From Porphyromonadaceae bacterium UBA2751 (GTDB taxonomy: Bacteria; Bacteroidota; Bacteroidia; Bacteroidales; Muribaculaceae), in the NCBI GenBank assembly GCA_002353285.1, contig DEJJ01000032.1, forward strand, positions 140,295 to 204,294: 64,000 nt of DNA. The letters are read 5' to 3'. Below the pieces are notes generated by a model. That model did not search any database, was not told where the DNA came from, and saw only the letters and a program-made list of their open reading frames with translations. Of the stretch, positions 25,063 through 33,402 are shown in pieces; the stretch's first letter is position 1, and every line of letters starts with the position of its first letter. The translations under genes and the position numbers were made by a program.

Positions 25063-27306
25063 ATGGAAGAAGTTCAAATTCAATCACTGATATATGACCT
25101 GGCGCTCATCCTCACACTTGCCGCTGGAGCATCCATCATTTTCAAGTTGCTCAAGCAGCCTGTTGTGCTTGGCTACATCGTGGCAGGATTCATAGCCAGT
25201 CCACACTTCTCGCTGCTGCCATCGGTGGGCAACGAGGCCAACATCGAGTTCTGGGCACAGATTGGTATCATCGTGCTCCTCTTCTCACTGGGCTTGGAAT
25301 TCAGTTTCAAGAAGCTGATTAATGCCGGCGGCTCGGCTATGGCAACAGCACTAATCATTGTGCTGGGCATGATGGGCACCGGGTTCGTCATTGGCAAGAG
25401 CATGGGATTCTCTTCGGTCAATAGCATTTTCTTGGGAGCCATGCTGTCGATGTCGTCTACCACTATAATTCTCAAGGCCTTAACCGACCTCAACATGCGG
25501 CATCGCAAGTTTGTGCCAGGGGTCTTTGCCGTGCTAATTGTCGAGGACCTTTTTGCTGTGGTGATGATGGTGATTCTATCGTCGATAGCCATCAACAAGA
25601 CTGTTGAGGGCACCGAGCTGGTTAAGAGCATCCTCAAGCTGGCTTTCTTCCTCATTATATGGTTTGTGGTGGGTGTGTTCCTGATTCCCACCATCTTCCG
25701 CCGCTTCCGCAAGGTGATTAGCGACGAGATGATGCTTGTCATTGCAATGGGGCTGTGCTTCCTCATGGCGATATTCTCGGTCGAGAGTGGATTCTCACTT
25801 GCGCTGGGCGCTTTCGTCATGGGATCAATTCTTGCAGGCACCCCCGATGCCGAGCGCATCGAGCGCATCGTGGGCCCCGTCAAGGACCTCTTTGGCGCGG
25901 TGTTCTTCATCTCGGTGGGCATGATGGTTAACCCCGAGGTGATTGTGCAGTATGCCGGCACCATCACGCTGCTCTCGGTTGTGGTGATTGTGGGCATGAT
26001 AATATTTGGCACCACAGGTATGCTTGCCACGGGACAACCGCTCAAAATCGCCATGGAGAGCGGTTTTAGCCTTACCCAAATTGGTGAGTTCTCGTTCATC
26101 ATAGCCACGTTAGGTACCACTCTGGGAGTGCTTGACGATAGCATCTATCCTATTATCGTCACGGTGAGTGTAATCACCACATTCACCACGCCGTTCTTCA
26201 TCAAGGCGGCTACGCCTTTTTACAAGCAGGTCGAGAAGCGTCTGCCCAAGAAGTGGAGCATCTTGCTCGATGGCTACAGCAAGACGGCTAATGCCGATGT
26301 CAAGCCATCGCACCGCACCATGTGGGTGAGCATCGTCAAGCGACACGCCATCAGGCTCGTGCTCTATTCGGCAGTTATTGTGGCGGCTATTTTTCTCTTG
26401 CGCTCCTATCTCATCCCACTTCTCATCAAGCTGTTAATGTCAGTGATGAGTCACGACCTGGCAATGCTGCTGTGCATCATTGGCTCACTGCTGGTGCTCT
26501 CACCGTTCTTCTATGCCATCATCACGCCAAGCTTCGACCGCCGCGAGCGCAAGGAGCTCATGGAAGCTCACGCTAATGGCGTGGTGGTGATGCCACGAGT
26601 GGTGATGATGCTCGTGGGCGGCATGCTCACTGTGGGATTCATAACATCGTTGCTCTACGGCTTCTACTCAAGCATCGTGTCGATGGTTGTTGCTGTCATC
26701 TACATAGTTGTGCTGCTACTGTTGCTGGCTCCCATGGCGAAAAAGCAGCTCGAAAACGTCGAAAAACGATTTATCAGCAACGTGAATGAGCGAGAAAACA
26801 GGCGCACTGGAAAGGAAAACAACCTCGTGAGCGACATGCACTTAGCCTACATGACGGTGGGACACGACTGCCCATTTGTGGGCGAGAGGCTCAAGAATGC
26901 CAATCTCAGTCGCAAGTACGGCGTGAATGTGGTAACTATCTTGCGCAACTCGGTGCGATACAACATCCCTACGGGCGACATGCGCATTTTTCCTGGCGAC
27001 CAGATTGGTGTGATTGGCACCGACGAACAAATCCAGACTTTGCTGCCTCTTCTCGAGGCCACAAAGCCCATTCCTGTCGACTCGGGCGGTGAAATAAAGT
27101 TCACTCATTTCACCCTGAGCGACAAGTCGCCTCTGCTGGGCAAGCGACTGGGCGACACCAGCTTGCGCGAGGATTACAAGTCGATGATTGTTGCTATTGA
27201 ACGGGGTTCCGAGAACTACATCTCGCCCACCCCCGACATCGTCTTCGACGAAGGCGACATCCTGTGGATCGTTGGCGACATGAGGCTCATGAAAGGCTTA
27301 AAATAG
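25063..27306 (+). CDS. Kef-type (CPA2) cation/proton antiporter with two TrkA-C domains
   Basis: 747 residues. The first 390 residues form the CPA2 membrane domain with about 12 helices (VVLGYIVAGFIASPHFSLLP, IGIIVLLFSLGLEFSFKKLI, SMSSTTIILKALTDLN, VPGVFAVLIVEDLFAVVMMV). A second membrane portion with about four helices follows (about 435-565), then two RCK_C/TrkA_C domains (about 590-665, FVGERLKNANLSRKYGVNVV; about 680-745, LLGKRLGDTSLREDYKSMIV). The Rossmann RCK_N domain found in KefB/KefC is absent. It probably exchanges K+ or Na+ for protons in the inner membrane, with the TrkA-C pair as ligand sensor. The gene has its own promoter; hairpins at 27311-27328 and 27332-27355 may terminate it. 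Confidence 0.88.
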   Translation: MEEVQIQSLIYDLALILTLAAGASIIFKLLKQPVVLGYIVAGFIASPHFSLLPSVGNEANIEFWAQIGIIVLLFSLGLEFSFKKLINAGGSAMATALIIVLGMMGTGFVIGKSMGFSSVNSIFLGAMLSMSSTTIILKALTDLNMRHRKFVPGVFAVLIVEDLFAVVMMVILSSIAINKTVEGTELVKSILKLAFFLIIWFVVGVFLIPTIFRRFRKVISDEMMLVIAMGLCFLMAIFSVESGFSLALGAFVMGSILAGTPDAERIERIVGPVKDLFGAVFFISVGMMVNPEVIVQYAGTITLLSVVVIVGMIIFGTTGMLATGQPLKIAMESGFSLTQIGEFSFIIATLGTTLGVLDDSIYPIIVTVSVITTFTTPFFIKAATPFYKQVEKRLPKKWSILLDGYSKTANADVKPSHRTMWVSIVKRHAIRLVLYSAVIVAAIFLLRSYLIPLLIKLLMSVMSHDLAMLLCIIGSLLVLSPFFYAIITPSFDRRERKELMEAHANGVVVMPRVVMMLVGGMLTVGFITSLLYGFYSSIVSMVVAVIYIVVLLLLLAPMAKKQLENVEKRFISNVNERENRRTGKENNLVSDMHLAYMTVGHDCPFVGERLKNANLSRKYGVNVVTILRNSVRYNIPTGDMRIFPGDQIGVIGTDEQIQTLLPLLEATKPIPVDSGGEIKFTHFTLSDKSPLLGKRLGDTSLREDYKSMIVAIERGSENYISPTPDIVFDEGDILWIVGDMRLMKGLK

Positions 27307-27310
27307 CGCC

Positions 27311-27355
27311 AGGCAACACAGCGGTTGCCATCAAAAAAACCTGATTTTTTGATAT
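27311..27355. terminator. Two hairpins after the antiporter gene
   Basis: GGCAAC/GTTGCC (27311-27328), then an AT-rich stem ATCAAAAAA/TTTTTTGAT (27331-27353). The second can terminate transcription in both directions. The minus-strand gene ending at 27433 faces it from the other side. Confidence 0.5.
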
Positions 27356-27386
27356 TGCTTTTATAATGCATGAGCAATAACTTTGC
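27355..27386 (+). promoter_or_regulatory. Consensus promoter reading antisense into the Ser-Asp repeat gene
   Basis: TTG (27355-27357), 20 bases, TAACTTTGC (27378-27386), a full consensus match with correct spacing. The only thing downstream on the plus strand is the 3' end of the leftward gene 27433-28155, including its repeat tail. A plus-strand frame from ATG 27404 reads through the repeats as Glu-Ser repeats to about 27631, but that is forced by the repeat. Confidence 0.65.
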
Positions 27387-27432
27387 ACCTGCCCCACTCC
27401 ATCATGAGGCAAGCGCTCATTTACATGCTTAA

Positions 27433-28155
27433 TCAATGGTCACTTGAGTCACCTGAGTCAGTTGAGTCAGTTGAGTCACCTGAGTCACCTGAGTCACCTG
27501 AGTCACTTGAGTCACTTGAGTCACTTGAGTCAGCTGAGTCAGTTGAGTCAGCTGAGTCAGCAGAATTCTGCGAGTCAATCGCACCACGATTATGCTTTCC
27601 TATTCTGTGGAACTCGTCGTGGATGCCATGACCCACTTTCGAAATTTGGCGCCTGCCACTCTTCAATCCCTTGCCAATGCGACCATCTATGCTCTCCTCA
27701 AGCTTCTTGTTGAACTTGAATGGCATTAGCGATACCAGTGCCGACACAAATGCCAGCACCGTGAGCACAAAACTGCAGTAGAAGCCAAGCCCCACTCCCA
27801 CTATGGGCATGCCTTCACCCATCTGAGTGTCGGCAACCACACTGGGATCGTGAACCAGCGAGAATCCCTGAAACATGCGGGTAAGTGTTGCAAAGAAGTA
27901 TATCACGCCAAATATCAACAGCGCCACAAGCACTCCCCAGTAGCGGTTCTTTAGGCAATTGAAGGCTATTGCGGCAAAGAGAAGCAAGAATGGCAACAAT
28001 GAATATAATGTGTACACCACACTCAGGTTAGCACTTATCATGCTCGCGGTGAACTGCAACCCTGTGAGATTCCCAACAAGTGAAATCTCAAACAACGGCA
28101 GGAATATGTAACTAACTAGTGCTAAAAGTAATAAGATATTAGTTATTGGTTTCAT
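27433..28155 (-). CDS. Membrane protein with a Ser-Asp repeat tail
   Basis: 240 residues, family not recognised. Four hydrophobic helices (about 5-23, 42-65, 72-95 and 120-145: ITNILLLLALVSYIFLPLFE, LLPFLLLFAAIAFNC, WGVLVALLIFGVIYFFATL, GFYCSFVLTVLAFVSALVSL), a basic linker (about 150-190, KFNKKLEESIDGRIGKGLKS), and then a tail of about 45 residues made of DS-x triplets (x is S, G, T or A). The tail is encoded by a 9-bp tandem array (27438-27565) that runs almost to the stop codon. The charged tail is probably cytosolic if the linker obeys the positive-inside rule. Repeat number could change by slippage in units that keep the frame. Confidence 0.7.
   Translation of the reverse strand: MKPITNILLLLALVSYIFLPLFEISLVGNLTGLQFTASMISANLSVVYTLYSLLPFLLLFAAIAFNCLKNRYWGVLVALLIFGVIYFFATLTRMFQGFSLVHDPSVVADTQMGEGMPIVGVGLGFYCSFVLTVLAFVSALVSLMPFKFNKKLEESIDGRIGKGLKSGRRQISKVGHGIHDEFHRIGKHNRGAIDSQNSADSADSTDSADSSDSSDSSDSGDSGDSGDSTDSTDSGDSSDH
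27438..27565. repeat. 9-bp tandem array inside the coding 3' end
   Basis: About 14 copies of a unit close to TGAGTCACT (plus strand), with a constant GAGTCA core and three variable bases. It encodes the Ser-Asp tail on the minus strand. The layout (fixed 6-base core, variable triplet) is like the non-coding arrays elsewhere in the window. Confidence 0.9.
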
Positions 28156-28211
28156 GTCATTTACTCTTTTTTTTAGATAGGCCTCTCACAAGCCTTTGCA
28201 ATAATTCAACT

Positions 28212-28220
28212 GCGAAATTA
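28212..28220 (-). promoter_or_regulatory. -7 element of the Ser-Asp repeat gene
   Basis: TAATTTCGC on the minus strand, 57 bases upstream of the ATG at 28155; the -33 is T-rich only. The rest of 28156-28356 holds nothing else I can support. Confidence 0.5.
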
Positions 28221-28356
28221 GTGGTTTTGTTTAAAACACGAAAAAATATTTACAAAATTTATGTTAAGGGTCGTGACACAGGCAGCATAGTTTTTGCTTA
28301 CTTCCCCTATTAATTATAGCATTTTACGCAACAAACATATTGTTTTAGTCACTTTT

Positions 28357-28388
28357 TTTGGTTATTTGCTGATTTTTCAATATCTTTG
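28357..28388 (+). promoter_or_regulatory. Promoter of the dockerin protein gene
   Basis: TTTG (28357-28360), 20 bases, TATCTTTG (28381-28388); the ATG is at 28453. Confidence 0.72.
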
Positions 28389-28452
28389 TTGCTGAGATAA
28401 TATTGTTTAACCAAAGATGAAAACATAATTAATAACTAATACCTAATTTTTT

Positions 28453-31400
28453 ATGGATACATTATTTAAGAAAAAACGCTCCAGGGGGTTGTTGCCAGCT
28501 TGGCTGCTCGCAACCTTGATGATGCTACTGTGCCCTGCGATGGCACAAGCGGTTGAGTACGTGTCGCTCAACACTGGCGGGGGCTACACCCACTCCTACC
28601 TGGTGAGCAACTGCACAGGCAAGCATGTGACGGTGAAAGGCACCGGCACGGTGACGCTCAACGTGTCGGGCGAACTCAACATCAAGGAACTTTTTGCTCC
28701 AACTGCAACAGTCAACATCGTGCTGAGCAATAGCGCCATGTTCCGTATTGAGCAAGATGCCGACAACGAGAATGCCGCCGTTAATTGCAAGAACATCACT
28801 ATCACCAACAGTAGCGGTGCCAGCCAGGGGCACGTGATTGTCACCGCTCCCCACAACGGCATCGCCATTCAGGAAGACGGCAAGGTGCAGGTGAACTATC
28901 TCTCGCTATTGAGCGTGACCTCTCACACAGCGAGTGCAGTGATTGCTCAAAACAATTCTGTGCTTGAGGTAAACAATGGTTTGCTTTCACTCAAGGGTGC
29001 CACCTGTGCGTTCAGACCTTGGGATCAGAATTTTGTAACTGGCATATTTACTGTTAAGGGTTCTTATAGCAATGTGGAAGTGCGTGGCAGCATTGGTGGT
29101 GATTGCACCATCCAGTCGTTTAACGTGGAGGGTTGCAGCTACATGAACATCATTGGCAATAACCGGGAAACGGCGGTTCATGCCCACGATGTGAACATCA
29201 CCGGTGGCAAGGTTTATGTAACCCAAACTGGTGGCACACCGCAATATACCGATGCTCACGGTCTTTTTGCCACTGAAAATGCCACTATCTCTTATTGCCA
29301 GCTCGAAGCCAACTCGGCTGCCGGCCATGCCATCCGCGTGCAAGGCCCGCTGGTGATTAACAATGCCAATGTGAGGGCCATTGGCGGCAAGAATGGTGTC
29401 ATGACGTGGAGTGCCCAGTTGCTTGGCAATGCCGAGAATAGCAATGTCTTGGCTGTGGGTAATGAGTATGGGTTCTATAGCCAATCGACCATCGACATCG
29501 CCAGCCACTCGCTCATTGGTCGCGGTGCCACCAGCGGCGTCACGGCATCGGTCATCAATGTCTCCCCACAGCCTGGTTGCTCCTACCAGGCCTATGGCAC
29601 CTACCCTTTCCTGGCTTTGAAGCAGTACAACCTGTCACCAGCAATCAATTTGCTCAGGCCAACGAGGATTATCGGCTCGCTGTCGCCCAGCAACACTAAT
29701 AGCACCTATGAGGGTGGCAGTGCCATCAACTACAACATTCCAAGCGTGTCGACCGACCCTTGCAAGGTCTTTGCCCGCCCCAATGGCACAACACTCTACA
29801 GTGGACTGGTTGATCTCAAGCAGCCACACATCTACAACATTAGCGGCTCGGGCTATGGCGACTTTGGACTGCTCAATAGCGGACAAACCAAGATAACCTA
29901 TTCGGGTAGAACCGAGACGTTCGATTTCTCGCCGCTGAATCCTTATCTCACCTACAACAGCCCCACCAAGACGGTCAAGCTCTATAAGAAGCAGCACACT
30001 AACACCAGCGGCACCAGCAATGAGAAAATACTTGTGCAGCAGTGGGAAGGTAGCACAATGAGCAATCTCAGTCGCACATTCTATGCGGCTGATGTGGATT
30101 ATTTGTTCTGGTGCGAGGTTTCGCTTGATGCCTACGATGGCGTTCTCGAAACCAATCAATATCTTGTGCAAAAGGCGGCCAACACTGCCACTCCCGTTAA
30201 GCCCATTTTGATACTGAGCAATAACACCATTCGCGTGACCAACGGTCGCGCCGACCAGGAATATGCCGTTGTGCCACAATCACAGTGGAGCACCTACCTG
30301 AGCGACATCACTTCGCCCGGACAGTCGCTGGAGACGTGGTGGGTCAACTCAGTGAAACCCACTGCCAATGGCGCTGTAAACCTCACCGGCTTAGGCACTC
30401 AAGGCGAAATTAACCATGTGATTACTCGTTACAAGGAAACCGCAGGCATGCGCGCCGGCTCGATTCACCGCAACAGCGAGATATTCTACGGCTCGTCGGT
30501 ACAGGTGCGTGGCGCCGAGCTGGAGCTCACTGCCGTGGGCAACAACTTTGTCACCCCCGACTTTGAGAACACCTACAGCACCAAGCTCAATGGCGTGATA
30601 AAGGTTGAGGCTAAGCCCATTCCTGCCAATGCTACCAACTATCAGGGCGTGCTGGGCAGCAGCTGGGCATGCACCTACATGCAAGACGGCGTGCTGCCTT
30701 TCAAGTTCTATGCCAACTCGGCATGCACCACACCGCTCGATAACAACACCTTATACACCACAGTCTATGCCAAGGCCAACCGCGAGGGCTACAAGTGGTC
30801 GCTGTTTGCCGACGTTTATAGTGAAGACCCCGAGAACGATAACATTGCTACCGCTAAGGTCGAGGTGAACATCAGCGATGCCAACGGCGTGTTCCGCCCC
30901 TATAAGCTCATTGTGAACCATGGCGAGGATCTTACCACTCACTCCACAACGGTAACTGGTATCCCGTTTGAGATTGTGCCTGCCAATGCCACATTCGACG
31001 GCGAGGTAGATGTTGTTTTTCAGCGTGCGATTGGTCCATTCCCGAGCTGGGCACAGCAAACTAACCGCATCCCCACCTTTGTCGTTGACAAAACCAACCG
31101 CACCATCGACATGATACCAAACACCCAGCCGATGCTATATGATCACAATTACCGCTTTACCGTGCGCCACATGGTGAATGGCACCACCTATGGCTCGGGC
31201 ATGCTCAGCGTGCAAGTGGTGAGGGCACCACTCAGTAGCTTCAACATCTCACCGGCACAGGCCACTCTCGATTTGGGTCAGTCGCTGTCGCTTGAAATCA
31301 CCAGCGAACTGCCCGAAGCCTGGAGGGAATACGAGAACCCCACCATGGCAAGCAGCAACGAGCAAGTGGCTACAGTGACCTACGACAATAGTCTGCGCAC

Positions 31401-32265
31401 CTTCGTGGTCACTGCCACCGACGACCCGGCAATGATTGGCAAGTCGGCAACTATCACTATCACCATCAACGGCATTGAGGAAACATGCCAGGTGACGGTG
31501 GGTGGCGAGGTCTACCCCATCACAATTGCGGGAACCAAGGTAAATTCGGTCAATCAAGACGACGTGCTGGGCGACGGCAAGGTGCGATATGCCGCCGGCA
31601 CACTCTACCTCAATGGTGTGCAAGCAGTCATGGGAAGCCAAGACGCTTTGCGCTTCACTGCAAGTGAGACACTGCCTGTGCTCAACATCGATGTTGAGGG
31701 CGAAAATATGCTCCATTCCAATAATGGTGTGGGCATTTCGCTGCAAGGTGACGCAATAGTTTCGGGCACTGGAACTCTCATTGGTAGTGGTGCCTACTAC
31801 GGACTTCTCGGCTCGAGTGCCAACCTCACAGTGACCGAAGGTGCCCTTGTTCACACCGTAGGCAATTCCATTGGTATGCGCATAGGTTCACTTTATGTAA
31901 ATAGCAAGAATGCACAGGTTAAAACAAATGGTTTTAACAACAGCTCACTATTAGTAGTTAATAAAGACCTGTGGGGCACCATCACCGAGCCGGCTGGTGC
32001 CTATCTCGATGCCGATGGCTACGTGAGCCTGGGTGGCAACGTAGTAAAGAACCAGTATGTTGTCATTAACGGCATTGCCAGTCAATCGGCTATCCCCGGC
32101 GACGTGAATGGCGACGGCAACGTGACCAGCGTCGACGTGACAGCCCTCTACAACTGGTTGCTCAACAACGACGACAGCGCAATTGTCAATGGCGACCAAA
32201 ATGGCGACGGGTCTATCACCAGTGCCGATGTCACCATTGTCTACAACATCCTGCTGGGCAACTAA
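28453..32265 (+). CDS. Large secreted beta-helix/Ig-like protein with C-terminal dockerin
   Basis: 1270 residues. Signal peptide of about 34 residues with a basic start (KKKRSRG, then LLPAWLLATLMMLLCPAMAQ). Residues 40-400 are rich in short repeating strands with regular N, V, I and G (LNIKELFAPTATVNIVLSNS, ITITNSSGASQGHVIV), typical of a right-handed parallel beta-helix. The middle (about 400-1040) looks like several Ig/BIG-type beta domains (SFNISPAQATLDLGQSLSLE). A second helix-like part follows (about 1050-1210). The last 58 residues are a dockerin type I: GDVNGDGNVTSVDVTALYNW and NGDQNGDGSITSADVTIVYN, two calcium loops. No catalytic residues are recognised. It is probably a cell-surface or secreted adhesin or polysaccharide-binding protein. 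It is a single gene with its own promoter and a hairpin at 32300-32333. Confidence 0.75.
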   Translation: MDTLFKKKRSRGLLPAWLLATLMMLLCPAMAQAVEYVSLNTGGGYTHSYLVSNCTGKHVTVKGTGTVTLNVSGELNIKELFAPTATVNIVLSNSAMFRIEQDADNENAAVNCKNITITNSSGASQGHVIVTAPHNGIAIQEDGKVQVNYLSLLSVTSHTASAVIAQNNSVLEVNNGLLSLKGATCAFRPWDQNFVTGIFTVKGSYSNVEVRGSIGGDCTIQSFNVEGCSYMNIIGNNRETAVHAHDVNITGGKVYVTQTGGTPQYTDAHGLFATENATISYCQLEANSAAGHAIRVQGPLVINNANVRAIGGKNGVMTWSAQLLGNAENSNVLAVGNEYGFYSQSTIDIASHSLIGRGATSGVTASVINVSPQPGCSYQAYGTYPFLALKQYNLSPAINLLRPTRIIGSLSPSNTNSTYEGGSAINYNIPSVSTDPCKVFARPNGTTLYSGLVDLKQPHIYNISGSGYGDFGLLNSGQTKITYSGRTETFDFSPLNPYLTYNSPTKTVKLYKKQHTNTSGTSNEKILVQQWEGSTMSNLSRTFYAADVDYLFWCEVSLDAYDGVLETNQYLVQKAANTATPVKPILILSNNTIRVTNGRADQEYAVVPQSQWSTYLSDITSPGQSLETWWVNSVKPTANGAVNLTGLGTQGEINHVITRYKETAGMRAGSIHRNSEIFYGSSVQVRGAELELTAVGNNFVTPDFENTYSTKLNGVIKVEAKPIPANATNYQGVLGSSWACTYMQDGVLPFKFYANSACTTPLDNNTLYTTVYAKANREGYKWSLFADVYSEDPENDNIATAKVEVNISDANGVFRPYKLIVNHGEDLTTHSTTVTGIPFEIVPANATFDGEVDVVFQRAIGPFPSWAQQTNRIPTFVVDKTNRTIDMIPNTQPMLYDHNYRFTVRHMVNGTTYGSGMLSVQVVRAPLSSFNISPAQATLDLGQSLSLEITSELPEAWREYENPTMASSNEQVATVTYDNSLRTFVVTATDDPAMIGKSATITITINGIEETCQVTVGGEVYPITIAGTKVNSVNQDDVLGDGKVRYAAGTLYLNGVQAVMGSQDALRFTASETLPVLNIDVEGENMLHSNNGVGISLQGDAIVSGTGTLIGSGAYYGLLGSSANLTVTEGALVHTVGNSIGMRIGSLYVNSKNAQVKTNGFNNSSLLVVNKDLWGTITEPAGAYLDADGYVSLGGNVVKNQYVVINGIASQSAIPGDVNGDGNVTSVDVTALYNWLLNNDDSAIVNGDQNGDGSITSADVTIVYNILLGN

Positions 32266-32299
32266 GCCCCATCTATAACGAGGCACTTGCACTATCTCA

Positions 32300-32333
32300 C
32301 AATGCCACGCAATGTTCGCACTGCGTGGCATTG
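32300..32333 (+). terminator. Hairpin after the dockerin protein gene
   Basis: A 12-bp perfect stem (32300-32311 with 32322-32333). There is no clear T run, so termination may be partial. Confidence 0.55.
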
Positions 32334-32377
32334 CTACGCTCTTACTCTTAATAAATTTTAATTAAACTCTTAAAACT

Positions 32378-32409
32378 TTTGTCGTGTGAGGTGTTTTACG
32401 TAATTTTGC
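32378..32409 (+). promoter_or_regulatory. Promoter of folD-ftcD-hutU
   Basis: TTTG (32378-32381), 19 bases, TAATTTTGC (32401-32409); the folD ATG is at 32433. No other promoter is visible before the terminator at 37231, so the three genes probably form one transcript. Confidence 0.82.
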
Positions 32410-32432
32410 ACATTAAATTATAAAACAACTAT

Positions 32433-33311
32433 ATGCAATTAATTGACGGAAAGAAAATAGCGGCTCAAATCAAGGAAGAGATTGCCGCACAAGTAAGAGA
32501 AGTTGTTGCAGCTGGTGGGCGACGTCCCAACCTGGTGGGTCTTCTCGTGGGACATGATGGTGGCAGCGAGAGCTACATGGCATCCAAGACTAAAGCCTGT
32601 GAGCAATGTGGCTTTGACTCATCACTCATCCGCATGGACGAGTCGGTGACACAAGAGGAGCTCATTGCCAAGATCCAGGAGCTGAATAACGACGACACCG
32701 TCGACGGCTTCATCGTGCAACTGCCACTGCCCAAGCACATCAATGAGCAGGACGTGATCGAGGCTATCGACTACCGCAAGGACGTGGATGGGTTCCACCC
32801 AATCAACGTGGGGCGCATGACCATTGGCCTGCCATGCTTTAAACCAGCAACTCCATCGGGAATCGTGATGCTCCTCGACCGCTACGGCATCGACACGCGC
32901 GGTAAGCACTGCGTCGTGCTTGGCCGCAGCAACATCGTGGGCAAGCCCATTGCCAACATGCTCATGCAAAAGGCCACTCCTGGCAACTGCACCGTGACAG
33001 TGTGCCACAGCGCAACTCCTAACATCAAGGAACTTACTCTCCAGGCCGACATCCTTATTGCCGCGCTTGGCAGCCCTGAGTTTGTCAAGGAAGACATGGT
33101 GAAGGAAGGTGCCGTGGTCATCGATGTGGGCACTACCCGTGTCGAAGACAAGACCCGCGAGCGCGGATGGCGCCTGTGTGGCGACGTCGACTTCGAGCAC
33201 GTGGCACCCAAGTGCAGCTACATCACTCCCGTGCCCGGCGGCGTTGGCCCCATGACCATCGTCTCGCTCATGCACAACACCCTGCTGGCAGCCACCGGCC
33301 AAGCCTACTAG
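32433..33311 (+). CDS. folD: Methylenetetrahydrofolate dehydrogenase/cyclohydrolase FolD
   Basis: 292 residues, normal length. It interconverts 5,10-methylene-, 5,10-methenyl- and 10-formyl-THF. Seen: the active-site region SYMASKTKACEQCGFDSSLI (YxxxK), VDGFIVQLPLPKHI, DVDGFHPINVGRM, and the NADP-binding VVLGRSNIVGKPIANMLM. The C-terminus has YITPVPGGVGPMTIVSLMHN. Its position at the head of ftcD and hutU fits: FtcD delivers 5,10-methenyl-THF, which FolD uses next. Confidence 0.97.
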   Translation: MQLIDGKKIAAQIKEEIAAQVREVVAAGGRRPNLVGLLVGHDGGSESYMASKTKACEQCGFDSSLIRMDESVTQEELIAKIQELNNDDTVDGFIVQLPLPKHINEQDVIEAIDYRKDVDGFHPINVGRMTIGLPCFKPATPSGIVMLLDRYGIDTRGKHCVVLGRSNIVGKPIANMLMQKATPGNCTVTVCHSATPNIKELTLQADILIAALGSPEFVKEDMVKEGAVVIDVGTTRVEDKTRERGWRLCGDVDFEHVAPKCSYITPVPGGVGPMTIVSLMHNTLLAATGQAY

Positions 33312-33402
33312 CAATGCATAATCTAGAAAATCTAGGACTTCTAGATTATCTAGTCAATCTAGCAAAAAATAAACAATTAACTATAAAACCTAAAAGAACA
33401 AC
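33312..33402 (+). repeat. CTAG-core tandem repeat in the folD-ftcD spacer
   Basis: Directly after the folD stop comes CAATGCATAAT (the RYAATGC unit), then five CTAG units of period 9, then an A-rich end with AACTATAAAACC-type sequence before the ftcD ATG. The order of repeat classes is the same as in the ffh-CapA spacer on its coding strand. Confidence 0.8.

Noticed and set aside
27404..27631. Plus-strand frame with Glu-Ser repeats opposite the Ser-Asp gene
   Set aside because: The 9-bp array lacks stops in several frames, so the frame is forced. The minus-strand frame has membrane helices and a normal start.
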